64,000 bases of DNA. It comes from Acidobacteriota bacterium. Its GTDB lineage: Bacteria; Acidobacteriota; Blastocatellia; Pyrinomonadales; Pyrinomonadaceae. Within the stretch, counting starts at the first letter, position 1; the number at the start of each line of letters is the position of its first letter. The stretch lies in assembly GCA_016715115.1 (NCBI GenBank), contig JADKBM010000016.1, positions 62,001-126,000 of the forward strand. Direction: 5' to 3'. Shown here piece after piece: positions 55,246-64,000 of this stretch. A program made the translations under genes and the position numbers. Under the pieces are notes generated by a model. That model had not been told where the DNA came from and made no database searches. It worked only from the letters and a program-made list of their open reading frames with translations.

Positions 55246-57372
55246 CTACTTCGTGATGCCGACCTGGCTCAGCGCATAAGCGTACTCGAACGCGACTTCC
55301 TTCAAACGGTCGTAACGACCGCTCGAACCGCCGTGGCCAGCGCCCATATTCGTCTTGAGAAGAACGATGTTTCTATCGGTCTTCAGCTCGCGAACCCGAG
55401 CGGCGAACTTCGCGCCTTCCCAATACGGAACCTGGCTGTCGTTGAGCGAGACCTCGATCAACATATTCGGGTAGTTCTGCGCTTTGACGTTGTCATACGG
55501 GGAGTACTTGATCATATAATCCCACGCTTCCTTTTCGTTCGGATTTCCCCATTCGATCCACTCCTCGGTCGTCAGCGGCAGAGTATCGTCAAGCATCGTG
55601 TTCATAACATCGACGAAAGGGACCTGGACTATCGCCGCCTTGAACGTTTCGGGCGACATATTCATCACGCCGCCCATCAACAATCCGCCGGCGCTGCCGC
55701 CTTGGATCACAAGCCGGTCGGCCGACGTGAACTTGTTCGCGATGAGCCATTTCGAAGAGTCTATGAAATCGTAGAACGTGTTCAGTTTCTTGAACATACG
55801 ACCGTCCTGTCGCCATGTCTCGCCGAGTTCGGAACCGCCGCGGATATGCGCGATGCCGTAGATCATACCCCGGTCGACGAGGCTCAAACGCGCGGTCGAG
55901 AAGTTTGGCGTCATCGAAAATCCGTATGATCCATATGCGTAAAGAAGCATCGGCGCCGAGCCGTCGAGCTTCGTTCCCTTTTTCCAAACGATCGAAACGG
56001 GCACCTTCACTCCGTCGCGCGCGACGGCCCAGACGCGTTTCGTCTCATATTTCGTCTTGTCATATCCCGAAGGAATTTCCTGCTGTTTCAGCAGTTCGCT
56101 CTTGCGGGTCTTGAGGTTGAACTCATAGGTCGAATTCGGCGTGATCATCGAAGAATAGGTGTATCGGACGGCTTCGATGTCGTATTCGGGATTTCCGCCA
56201 AGCCCCATCGTATAAACACTTTCCGGGGTCGGAATGCGGAGCGCGGCGCGGCGCGTCTTGCTATCCATCACCTTCAGATACTCGAGTCCGTTCTCGACCT
56301 CCGAAACGACGGCGTGATCCTTGAAGAATGAAATTCCTTCGATCTTCACCGCCGGATTGTACGGAATGTAGTCTTTCCAGTTCGCCTCGGAAGGATCTGC
56401 GGCCGGCGCCCGTACAACCTTGAAGTTCTCGGCGTTTTTGTTGGTCGTGATGAAAAATTCGCCATTGTCGAAATCTGCCGAATACTCGTGGCCTTCGCGG
56501 CGCGGCGAGACGACTTTCCAGTCGCCGGTCGGATTCTCGGCCGCCAAGTATCGATACTCGCGCATCGTTTTCGCGAACGAGGCAATGAACAGCATCTTTT
56601 TGTCGCGGGATTTCCCGACTCCGACATTGAACAGCAGATCCTTGTCTTCGTAGATCAGTTCATTCTTGTTGGACGCGATCTCGTGCCGCCAGACTTTGTC
56701 GGAGCGCTTCGAAACGGCATCTTCCTGGCCGATGAAGAGGTACTTTCCATCATTCGACCATTCGGCGCTCGTCACGCGTTCGATCTTGTTCGGCAGCAGT
56801 CCGCCGCTGCGAAGGTCCTTGATCTGGAGCGAGTATTGCCGATACCCGGTCGTGTCGGTCGAGAAAGCAAGAAAGTTTCCGTCTTCACTAACCGAGAATT
56901 CACCGATCGCGAAGTATTTAAACCCCTTGGCCATTTCGTTCTGGTCGATCAGCACCTCTGGGTTCTTGAGATCTTTCGTCCTGCTCCGCAAATACGTCGG
57001 ATACTGTTTCCCTTCTTCGGTCGTCGTGAAATACCAATAGTCGCCGATGCGATAGGGGACGCTCATATCGGTCTGTTTGATCCGGCCGAGCATTTCATTG
57101 TAAAGACCATCGGCAAAGCTCTTGTGCGGATTCATAAAATGATCCGTGTAGGCGTTGTTCTCCTCAAGATATTTGATCACTTCCGGGTCTTTTTTGTCAT
57201 TTCGGTCGCGCATCCACGCGTAGTTGTCGACGATCTCGTAACCGTGGATCTTCAGGACCTTCGGTACTTTTTTTGCAACGGGTGCTTTCATATCGGTTTG
57301 TGCGAATAGTTCAGTGTTTCCAACTGTAATCAAAGTTATCGCGAATACCAAGATGCAGAACAATTTTGACAT
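55246..57372 (-). CDS. Secreted oligopeptidase B-like S9 peptidase
   Basis: 708 residues with signal peptide MSKLFCILVFAITLITVGNT. Propeller domain starting VPKVLKIHGYEIVDNYAWMR, then hydrolase domain with catalytic Ser in QGGSAGGLLMGG, the Asp loop SLNDSQVPYWEG, and His in GAGHGGSSGRYD. The GGxSGG and EWGNPNE segments match oligopeptidase B/PtrB (S9A), which cleaves after Arg or Lys in short peptides. PtrB enzymes are usually cytosolic, so the signal peptide is notable. Confidence 0.9.
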   Translation of the reverse strand: MSKLFCILVFAITLITVGNTELFAQTDMKAPVAKKVPKVLKIHGYEIVDNYAWMRDRNDKKDPEVIKYLEENNAYTDHFMNPHKSFADGLYNEMLGRIKQTDMSVPYRIGDYWYFTTTEEGKQYPTYLRSRTKDLKNPEVLIDQNEMAKGFKYFAIGEFSVSEDGNFLAFSTDTTGYRQYSLQIKDLRSGGLLPNKIERVTSAEWSNDGKYLFIGQEDAVSKRSDKVWRHEIASNKNELIYEDKDLLFNVGVGKSRDKKMLFIASFAKTMREYRYLAAENPTGDWKVVSPRREGHEYSADFDNGEFFITTNKNAENFKVVRAPAADPSEANWKDYIPYNPAVKIEGISFFKDHAVVSEVENGLEYLKVMDSKTRRAALRIPTPESVYTMGLGGNPEYDIEAVRYTYSSMITPNSTYEFNLKTRKSELLKQQEIPSGYDKTKYETKRVWAVARDGVKVPVSIVWKKGTKLDGSAPMLLYAYGSYGFSMTPNFSTARLSLVDRGMIYGIAHIRGGSELGETWRQDGRMFKKLNTFYDFIDSSKWLIANKFTSADRLVIQGGSAGGLLMGGVMNMSPETFKAAIVQVPFVDVMNTMLDDTLPLTTEEWIEWGNPNEKEAWDYMIKYSPYDNVKAQNYPNMLIEVSLNDSQVPYWEGAKFAARVRELKTDRNIVLLKTNMGAGHGGSSGRYDRLKEVAFEYAYALSQVGITK

Positions 57373-57521
57373 TTTCCTAACTCCCTTTCGATGAATAAGA
57401 TTATAACAAGCGGGCCGTGTACATTACGCATTTCCGAACGATTTGTTTCGATTTGAACATCCCGAACAAACCCGTATTTCGCCGGCGCGCGTCACGCTGT
57501 CAAATCGACCGCCGACAAAAC

Positions 57522-57565
57522 AAAAGGGCGGAAATCGGGAAACGATCCCGATTTCCGCCCTTTTT
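57522..57565. terminator. Bidirectional intrinsic terminator
   Basis: A perfect 19-bp stem (from AAAAGGGCGGAAATCGGGA at 57522-57540 with the complementary arm at 57546-57564) has a 5-base loop, with A/T runs on both sides. It terminates the minus-strand citrate synthase transcript and works in either direction. Confidence 0.9.
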
Positions 57566-57582
57566 GTCGGTTCTGCCTTCTA

Positions 57583-58722
57583 TCAGCGTTCGTTCATCGG
57601 AACATAAACAAGATCGCGGCCGCCGATGTACTCGGCCCGCGGACGGATCAACTTGTTGTTCGCGTACTGTTCAAGGATATGTCCCGTCCAACCCGAAATG
57701 CGCGACACGGCGAAGATCGGCGTGTACTGATCGAGCGGAATATCCATCAGGTAATAGGCTGAGGCCGAATAGAAATCGACGTTCGGATGCATATGTTTCT
57801 TTTCGAGCATCAGTTCCTCGATGCGCCGCGACATCTCGTACCACTTCGTGACGCCTTTCTTCTCGCCCAATTCACGGGAGAATCTCCGTAGCCAGGTGGC
57901 GCGCGGGTCTTCCGTCTTGTACACCGCGTGGCCGATTCCCATAATCTTGCGTTTCGCCTCAAGCGCGGCATCCAGCCAAGAGTCAACCTTCGACAGGTCG
58001 CCGATCTCAAGCAACATCTTCATCACGTTCGTGTTCGCTCCGCCGTGGAGCGGTCCGGCAAGCGCCGCGATCCCGGCGGTGACGGCACCGTACATATCAG
58101 CCAGAGTTCCCGAGACAACGCGCGTCGTGAAGGTCGAAGCGTTCAGTTCGTGGTCGGCGTGCAGAATCAGCGCGATGTCGAAGATCCGAACTTCGTCCGC
58201 TTCGGCGCGCTCGCCACGCATCATATACAGAAAGTTCTCGGCGATGCCGAGCGACGGGTCGGGCGCGACAATCTCGTCGCCGTTGCGAATACGCTCCCAA
58301 GCGGCGACGATCGTCCCCATTTGAGCCGTCAGTTTGACCGCGGTCTTGACTGCTGCCTCGCGATCAGTTCCATGTCCGGCCTTGTCGTAAAATCCAAGCG
58401 CGGAGACCGTTGTACGCAGTACATCCATCGGACTCGCGTCCTTTGGAAACGACTTCAGCATTGCAACGACTTCCGAAGGAACTCCCGAATTTGCCCGAAA
58501 CTGAGCCTTGAGGTCATCGAGCTCATCCTGCTTCGGCAAACGTCCGTTCCAAAGCAGGAAGATCACTTCCTCGAACGTCGAATGTTCCGCAAGATCGTGG
58601 ATATTGTAACCCTGATAGATCAAGATCCCGTTCTCGCCGTCAACATCCCCGATTGAGCTCTGCGCGGCAACCACGCCCCTCAGTCCGGCGGCTGCGGCGG
58701 TTGTTTCTGTTCCTGTACTCAT
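57583..58722 (-). CDS. gltA: Citrate synthase
   Basis: 379 residues of the short (type I, dimeric-like) citrate synthase / 2-methylcitrate synthase group. Signatures: His in LILHADHELNASTFTTRVV, GPLHGGANTNVM, IMGIGHAVYKTEDPRA, and DFYSASAYYLMDIP with the catalytic Asp. It condenses oxaloacetate and acetyl-CoA. A 2-methylcitrate function cannot be ruled out from sequence. A bidirectional terminator follows. Confidence 0.93.
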   Translation of the reverse strand: MSTGTETTAAAAGLRGVVAAQSSIGDVDGENGILIYQGYNIHDLAEHSTFEEVIFLLWNGRLPKQDELDDLKAQFRANSGVPSEVVAMLKSFPKDASPMDVLRTTVSALGFYDKAGHGTDREAAVKTAVKLTAQMGTIVAAWERIRNGDEIVAPDPSLGIAENFLYMMRGERAEADEVRIFDIALILHADHELNASTFTTRVVSGTLADMYGAVTAGIAALAGPLHGGANTNVMKMLLEIGDLSKVDSWLDAALEAKRKIMGIGHAVYKTEDPRATWLRRFSRELGEKKGVTKWYEMSRRIEELMLEKKHMHPNVDFYSASAYYLMDIPLDQYTPIFAVSRISGWTGHILEQYANNKLIRPRAEYIGGRDLVYVPMNER

Positions 58723-59018
58723 ATTGATTGATACCTTGTAACAAATTAGAATTTTCTATCAACTAAATTTATCAAATGAGACGCCAAACGGCAAGCATCC
58801 GAAAGTGCCTGAAGGCATGACCCAAGATACTAGAAACACTCGGTTTTTCAGGTTTCCGCGCGTCCGGTGCCGGCGTTTCCGGCGACGTTTTTTCGTCGTT
58901 CTTGCCGAATCCGTCGCGATCGATACCGCCGCAATCAAAAAGATCCGCGAAGCCTCCCGGCATCGCGGATGATCAGGGCGGGACGCTCAGCGATGTCCGC
59001 GCCGAAAGTTACGAAGAC

Positions 59019-60053
59019 TCAGCGAATCTGAGTTTCATAGGTCGATTTGATCCGAAGTTGCTGCGCCCGGTTAAGCTTGACGTGCTTTCCGCGCTCGACG
59101 ACAACGGCCCCGACTCCAAATGCCGCGCCGACGCCCGCGCCTACCGCTGCTCCGACCGGCCCGCCGACGACCGCTCCGACGACCGCTCCGGTACCGGTTG
59201 CGGCTCCGACCTTGATCGTGTCGCCTTTCAGGGAACTCTTGCCTTCGACCGTTCCCTCAGTGTCGACTCGCTTGACGTTATCGCCCTTGACCGGGAGAAC
59301 TTCCGTCAGGATCGCGCTGAAGTTCGACCAACGCGCTTCGTTCAGAATAATGCGGTCAAAGGTCAGCAGGATCTCGGCGCGGCGCTTGATGCGGCCGGGC
59401 TTCTGGATCTTTGAAACGCGTCCTTCGACGATCGCGCCCCCGATCTCCATCGGCGAGACGACCTTGGCCGTGAACTTGTCGCCTTCCTTGCTGCGTTCGG
59501 TCGTGATCTCGTCATTAAGTTCGAGGATCAGCTCCGTTTCGGACGGAATCAAAATGATCGCCTCGGAGTTGGTGGTCGAATAATTGACCTCGTCGGTCTT
59601 GGTCTTCAACACCGGTGCTTCTTCGACCGGATCGGTCCTTGTCGCCGTCACGGTAACGTCCGGAACCGGCGTCGTTGGAACCTGAATCTCGTTCCGGCGC
59701 TTGAGGTCCGTCGGCAGGTTCGCGTCGAACGAACGCTTTTCGTAGCCGGCGTTGTAACCCGTTTCGAAGCCTTGCTGGTAACCGTCCCGGTAATCTTCGA
59801 TCGTGCCGAAATCCTTGCTGTACGCACGGTCGGCCTTTGTGTATTCATTATGCCGCGTGTAGCTCTTCGCGGCATTGTCGATGACGTCGCGGTACCCGGC
59901 CATATAACCGTCCGAATAGCCTGTTCGGTAACCTCTTTGCAGAGCGACCTTGGTTGTCTGGGCATTGATTGTCTGAAGGGGCAGCGTCAGAAAAGTTACA
60001 AGACTCAGGGAGAGAATCAGGGCGAAACTCGAGAAACTTCTGGTCAGTTTCAT
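59019..60053 (-). CDS. Secreted glycine-zipper, Tyr-Gly repeat protein
   Basis: ATG at 60053 with an ideal ribosome site (AGGAGGTAAA). Signal peptide about 30 residues (MKLTRSFSSFALILSLSLVTF). Then repeated GY motifs (RGYRTGYSDGYMAGYRD, DGYQQGFETGYNAGYEK), a middle beta domain (IPSETELILELNDEITTERS, KFTAKVVSPMEIGG, AEILLTFDRIIL) resembling TrbI/conjugal-transfer or SLH-adjacent barrels, and a C-terminal glycine zipper (GAVVGAVVGGPVGAAVGAG). It is probably surface or envelope associated. The DUF is not identified. Confidence 0.75.
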   Translation of the reverse strand: MKLTRSFSSFALILSLSLVTFLTLPLQTINAQTTKVALQRGYRTGYSDGYMAGYRDVIDNAAKSYTRHNEYTKADRAYSKDFGTIEDYRDGYQQGFETGYNAGYEKRSFDANLPTDLKRRNEIQVPTTPVPDVTVTATRTDPVEEAPVLKTKTDEVNYSTTNSEAIILIPSETELILELNDEITTERSKEGDKFTAKVVSPMEIGGAIVEGRVSKIQKPGRIKRRAEILLTFDRIILNEARWSNFSAILTEVLPVKGDNVKRVDTEGTVEGKSSLKGDTIKVGAATGTGAVVGAVVGGPVGAAVGAGVGAAFGVGAVVVERGKHVKLNRAQQLRIKSTYETQIR

Positions 60054-60328
60054 TTTACCTCCTATGTTCAAAAAACAAGAAATGATTTATCCTCTAGGGT
60101 TTATACACTATAAGTTAAGAAATTACAACAACATTTTTCAAAGTGAAAAATACGACCGCCTAAGAACTCGTGGACGGTTCGATGCCGCAATGATTTTGTC
60201 AGGATGCCCCGAATCACAAAACCGGATCGTTCGAAATGGGATTTCGGTTATGTTTTTTGATTGTTTTGACGCCGAACAAACACCATTCAAACCGAATCAG
60301 GCATTAGTAAGCTTAAGCATTTCTATCT

Positions 60329-60514
60329 GTCCCTGAAAGGGACTCAGGTAATAGCGTCGGGAGCATCCCGACGACTCGGTTATAGTGATTGGACGTCCCT
60401 GGAAGGGACGCAGGGATTAATCGTTTCTTCCTGCGTCCAGGGACGAAAGGCCTCGTCGTTCGCGCGATCGTCGGGATACTCCCGACGCGATTGTCTGCGT
60501 GCCTTTCAGGCACG
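60329..60514. repeat. Cluster of five short palindromes
   Basis: GTCCCTGAAAGGGAC (60329-60343), CGTCGGGAGCATCCCGACG (60355-60373), CGTCCCTGGAAGGGACG (60394-60410), CGTCGGGATACTCCCGACG (60469-60487) and CGTGCCTTTCAGGCACG (60498-60514) occur within 190 bases. Two core types (CCCTGGAAGGG-like and CGGGATACTCCCG-like) alternate. They lie in an 800-bp gene-free region and resemble REP/ERIC-like extragenic palindromes. Confidence 0.85.
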
Positions 60515-60862
60515 GCCACAATTCGTTCGACAGATGTTAGGTTCGAATAGGGCAAACAAAATCGGTGCCCGAAAAATCTCTCGCAAGAAACACAATTTCA
60601 AGTAACTGATGCCAAGGGATTTAGCTTATCCGTGTTTCGTCGGCGCGCCGTGCGCCCGCCGATTGGACAGCTAATGCGCAATCCGGGTTCAAACCAAATC
60701 AGGCATTTGAAGGAACTTCCAGCGAAGCGCGAAGAACCGCATGAAAATGCCAATTCTCGCGTTTTTTAGCGGGTTTCGCGGGAAAGAGACGTCCGATCGC
60801 GCAATTTAGATTCGAAGGCACCTCGTCCTCGGCGCGCACTCAGGATGCCGTCGCGCGGCGCT

Positions 60863-63436
60863 TTAGTAACTGCGGCGGAAAAGGTAAGACGCGCGGACGA
60901 AGAAAGTCCGGTAGTTTCGCTCGAAACGCGGTTCGAGTTGTCCCGAATACGGGCTGAAACCGTTGAAGTTCGCGTTTTCATTGTATCCGACGTAGAACGC
61001 CGTTCCGGGATTCGGGTTCCATCCGAACAGCATCTGGCCGCTGACATTGCGCGTCAGACTGTCATAATCCAGCCGCAGACGCGTGTACGCGAACCTCGAA
61101 AACTGATATGTCGATCGAATCGAGACGATGTCCGTTTCGTATGCCGCCTTGCCGCTATCATTCCGCTTCAGTCCGCTCTTTGAATAGCTCAGCGACACCC
61201 TTAACGGATCCGACGGTTTGTACTCGAATCCGAATCCGAAATTGAATTGAAGGCCTTTGCCGGGATCGAGGCCGGGACTGCTGCCCGCCGAGCCCGGATC
61301 GAGGAGATACGCCGAAAGCCACGAAAGATACGCCGGACTGACACGTCCGAATTGCCCGCCGGCGCCAAAATCGTAGTCGAATGAGTTCCAGATCGAGAAC
61401 ATCGACGCGCTCGCGCTGAAACGCTTGTTGAAGCTCCGGTTAACGCTGAAGTTGAAATACGGTTGATAGGCCGAACGCTCCGAATGCCCGAAGAAAGCGC
61501 CGGCCCGCGTGAGCGTCCGCTTCGGCCCGAATTCCTCTTCGAAGATCCGTTCGTACGTGAAACCAGATGAGGTATTGACGGACATATTCCCCTGAAGACT
61601 GAAACTCAGGCTCGTACCGACGGAACCGTTCTGCGACCGCCCCTTCCAGTCGTAACCCAAACGCGCGCTCTGATTCCAGTTGACGCGAATCAGTTTGGCC
61701 TTCGGATTGGATTTCGTGCTCAACCGGTTCATCAGGAAGATCGAATTCGTATTCGTCCGCCGCGTGAACCCGGCATCGGTGCGATAGTCGGCCGACTGTC
61801 CCGACGCTTCCACGTACCAACCGCGCGTGTCGGTCGTGTAATCCAGGCTCCAGTTGTATCCGAACCCATTCCCGCTCCGATACTTCGATGTGCCCAAATC
61901 GGCATCAAAGAAGAACTTCCTCGAATGCGTGCCGAGAGCCTGGAATGTCATCACGGTCCGGTCGTCCAGTTTGAACGTTCCATCGATTCCGCCTACGAAG
62001 TTGCGATTTTTCGGGAAGACGCGCGCCGAACCGAAAAACCCGAGATTGTTGTTCGTTCCGAAATCACGCTTGACGCGCAAGACCGAGAAGAAGGCGTTTT
62101 TGTCCACGAATTCCTCGATCGATCCGCAGTTTCGGCCGGGATTCGTCGCGCGTTCACGCTGACAGATCGCCAACTCCGTGCGTTCGTCCTCGGAATAGTT
62201 CCCCGGCGCGTTGTCGGACGCCGCGAGAAACCCGAACGATGTTTTGCCGATCTTGCCGGTCAGTTTCGCGGCGATGTCGGGGTCGACGATCGTCCGCGAG
62301 TAAAACGGTTGAAGCGGCGAACTGAAGATCTCCTGGCCTTCGAGAAAGAATGGCCGTTTCTCCTGAAAGAAGATCGGAAAACGCTGATTCGCCGTGACCA
62401 CCGGCGCGTCGGCCTCGATCTCTGCGAAATCGGGATTGAACGCGGCGTCGAGCGTCACGTTCGGCGTGATCGTATATTTAAGCGTCACGCCGATATCCTG
62501 CTTGACGGGCTCGTTGACGAATCGACCGGGATCCCGGATCCCGCCCGGATTGAAGATCGGATGATACCGGTTGGCGTTGACGGTCGATCTTGGAATCGTC
62601 CGGTTTCGCCGTCCTGTTTCCGAGAGCGTTACGCTTGGAACGATCTCGAGCGTTCGTTCCGACCTTATTTCGTCGAGCCCCGTGATGCGACCGTGTTTTA
62701 CGAGCGCTCCGGCAACATCCCGATCGTCAGGCAACCACTGATCGAGTTCGTCGTTAAGTCGTTCGATATTGCGCGCGACATTGAAGCCCCAGTGCTTGCC
62801 TTTGCCGGCCGAGTATCTTAGGGACTTGAATGGGATCTTCACCTCAACCGACCAACCCCAGTCTTCGATGACTCCTTTTGACTCCATCACGATATCGATC
62901 GAGAAGTCCGCGCCTTGCCGGCTGCCTTCTGTAAAAACGCCGTCCTGCTGGATGCCGAGCGGATTGAAACCGAGAAGATACGCACGCCGTTGATCGTCAT
63001 AGGTGTCGAGCCAGACGCGGACGTTGTCTTCGCCAAAGACCGAATCGCGTTTGGCCACCGTCGCGCGGATCTTGTCGGGCTCGTCCCAGCACTTGAAAGC
63101 GATGTAGAGGTTCTTTTCGTCGTAAACCAAATAGACCTCGGTCGGTTTCGACGGCGCGGTGTTGTAGCCCGGATTGGTTTGGTAGAAATCTTTGAAGACC
63201 GCGGCCTGTTTCCAGATCTCCTCGTCGGGTTTGCCGTCGATCGACGGACCGGTCTCGATAAACGGGATCTTGATCGAACCGCGCTTTTCGGCTGGAACTT
63301 CAACCTTCGAACCGCGCGAGTCGCCCCTGGAATCGGAAACGCCCGCCTCGGTCGTGTTTTTGACGTTCTGCTCCGCCTGCGCTTGAACCGCAAACGAAAA
63401 GAACAAGATCGAAATCAGGATCCGAGGCAATCTCAT
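60863..63436 (-). CDS. CBM9/DUF5916 outer-membrane protein
   Basis: ATG at 63436 (MRLPRILISILFFSFAVQAQA, signal peptide). Residues about 60-240 are a CBM9-like domain (IDGKPDEEIWKQAAVF, TEVYLVYDEKNLYIAFKCWD, IPFKSLRYSAGKGKHWG). Residues about 280-857 match DUF5916, a predicted outer-membrane barrel with PIFFQEKRPFFLEGQEIF, then alternating barrel strands and a C-terminal aromatic end (RNYRTFFVRASYLFRRSY). Such proteins are thought to bind carbohydrates at the cell surface. Single gene. Confidence 0.9.
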   Translation of the reverse strand: MRLPRILISILFFSFAVQAQAEQNVKNTTEAGVSDSRGDSRGSKVEVPAEKRGSIKIPFIETGPSIDGKPDEEIWKQAAVFKDFYQTNPGYNTAPSKPTEVYLVYDEKNLYIAFKCWDEPDKIRATVAKRDSVFGEDNVRVWLDTYDDQRRAYLLGFNPLGIQQDGVFTEGSRQGADFSIDIVMESKGVIEDWGWSVEVKIPFKSLRYSAGKGKHWGFNVARNIERLNDELDQWLPDDRDVAGALVKHGRITGLDEIRSERTLEIVPSVTLSETGRRNRTIPRSTVNANRYHPIFNPGGIRDPGRFVNEPVKQDIGVTLKYTITPNVTLDAAFNPDFAEIEADAPVVTANQRFPIFFQEKRPFFLEGQEIFSSPLQPFYSRTIVDPDIAAKLTGKIGKTSFGFLAASDNAPGNYSEDERTELAICQRERATNPGRNCGSIEEFVDKNAFFSVLRVKRDFGTNNNLGFFGSARVFPKNRNFVGGIDGTFKLDDRTVMTFQALGTHSRKFFFDADLGTSKYRSGNGFGYNWSLDYTTDTRGWYVEASGQSADYRTDAGFTRRTNTNSIFLMNRLSTKSNPKAKLIRVNWNQSARLGYDWKGRSQNGSVGTSLSFSLQGNMSVNTSSGFTYERIFEEEFGPKRTLTRAGAFFGHSERSAYQPYFNFSVNRSFNKRFSASASMFSIWNSFDYDFGAGGQFGRVSPAYLSWLSAYLLDPGSAGSSPGLDPGKGLQFNFGFGFEYKPSDPLRVSLSYSKSGLKRNDSGKAAYETDIVSIRSTYQFSRFAYTRLRLDYDSLTRNVSGQMLFGWNPNPGTAFYVGYNENANFNGFSPYSGQLEPRFERNYRTFFVRASYLFRRSY

Positions 63437-63659
63437 AAAACAATCAACAAGACGAAAAATCGCGAGCAACCGCAGGAAAGCAACGTGCTGAGACGCAATT
63501 ATAGCCGGATTGTTTCAAAAAAATCGCTCTTTTGAAAATGGGTCAAGCCCAGATTTCGGAACGGAGACAGGTTTCGAAGAGTTTTGTCGGGCGCGGATAC
63601 CGCATGCGTTTCTGATCCAAGATTCCAGGTATTCCAGGTTTACGATCAATACCGTCCTT

Positions 63660-63868
63660 TCGGATTTGGGAGCTTTGAAAAACCCACTTAACGGCGGTCT
63701 CGGTGCAGTTTCCGACACAGACGGACACAGATGGATCGGATGCAAGAGGATAGTTCGAAACCAGCGTTTCTCTATCGATTGAAACAAATTCGCTCCATCC
63801 ATCCAATCTGTGTTCTGGAGGAAACGCGATTTGCTTCCTTCATGTCGGTTTTTCAAAGCTCCCAATTT
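63660..63868. repeat. Palindromic interspersed repeat, variant copy
   Basis: Shares the GGGAGCTTTGAAAAACC start with copy A. Its arms are ACACAGATGGATCGGATG (from about 63724) and CATCCATCCAATCTGTGT (about 63797-63814), complementary with few mismatches. Ends TTTTTCAAAGCTCCC directly before the next copy. Confidence 0.65.
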
Positions 63869-64000
63869 TTGAAAAACCTGCTTGATTGAAGCGACAGGCC
63901 GTTCTTGACACAGATGAACACGGATGGGTCGAGACAAAACGATGATTTGAGACGAATTCGTCGCCATCACGGTCTAAAATATATATGAACTCATCCCGCC
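63869..64000. repeat. Palindromic interspersed repeat, copy C, cut by window end
   Basis: Begins GAAAAACCTGCTTGATTGAA and GCGACAGGCCGTTCTTGACA as in copy A, then ACACGGATGGGTCGAGAC and the centre GAATTCGTCGCCATCACGGT. The window ends in the right arm (ACTCATCCCGCC). Same orientation as copy A. The 63437-63659 stretch before the variant copy holds no recognised gene. Confidence 0.8.

Noticed and set aside
58772..58963. 63-codon frame upstream of citrate synthase
   Set aside because: No ribosome site, composition unlike the neighbouring genes, and it sits in the promoter region.
60329..60514. CRISPR array
   Set aside because: The repeats are palindromes of two types with unequal spacing; no constant repeat-spacer pattern and no cas genes nearby.

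Overview
The window looks like a chromosomal segment of a free-living, non-photosynthetic bacterium, most likely an acidobacterium of the Blastocatellia (Pyrinomonas-like) type. This assignment is an inference. It rests on the gene repertoire: Ser/Thr kinases that begin with a small zinc ribbon and carry PEGA and sulfatase-modifying domains, secreted S9 prolyl oligopeptidases, a CBM9/DUF5916 outer-membrane protein, a quinol-type nitric oxide reductase and a DUF6569 protein. It also rests on arrays of degenerate 'gaatctggaatc' and 'aatccaaaatcc' repeats between genes. Base composition is moderately GC-rich. No rRNA, tRNA or CRISPR array was recognised.

Layout. 0-9 kb: housekeeping and small membrane genes (beta-propeller protein, SDR, RlmB, NYN RNase-like protein, RqcP-like S4 protein, a membrane pair, a lipoprotein). 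9-18 kb: an AstE/aspartoacylase-like zinc hydrolase behind a tandem-repeat array, a frameshifted EF-hand protein, a DksA/TraR protein, a Crp/Fnr regulator, an MBL-fold protein, then norZ (two frameshifts) with a truncated haemoglobin. 18-25 kb: a glutamate-cysteine-ligase/CBS fusion, a LytS/LytR-type two-component pair and an IS110-family element. All are riddled with single-base frameshifts, followed by a DUF6569 protein. 26-33.5 kb: a tight five-gene operon (secreted protein, outer-membrane-like protein, patatin-like phospholipase, HETTH metallopeptidase, MBL hydrolase) that I do not recognise as a described system.

33.5-39.5 kb: cutC, then a sulfate/tungstate-type ABC operon. A ydaO/yuaA-like (c-di-AMP) riboswitch with an intrinsic terminator sits in front of it. 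A DDAH-like hydrolase follows. 40-47 kb: three signalling and scaffold genes on one strand (pseudokinase, TPR protein, Ser/Thr kinase with a formylglycine-generating-enzyme-like domain). 47-58.7 kb: two secreted prolyl oligopeptidases, two tandem GGDEF-EAL proteins (one with a degenerate GGDEF motif), a small secreted repeat protein and citrate synthase. 59-64 kb: a glycine-zipper surface protein, a cluster of palindromes, a DUF5916 protein and interspersed repeats running off the end.

The strongest points for a second look are the five-gene patatin/peptidase/MBL operon, the c-di-AMP-type riboswitch on a sulfate-type transporter, the 19.3-25.1 kb indel-dense island, the IS110 element apparently lodged in a palindromic repeat, and the paired signalling paralogues that have lost catalytic motifs.
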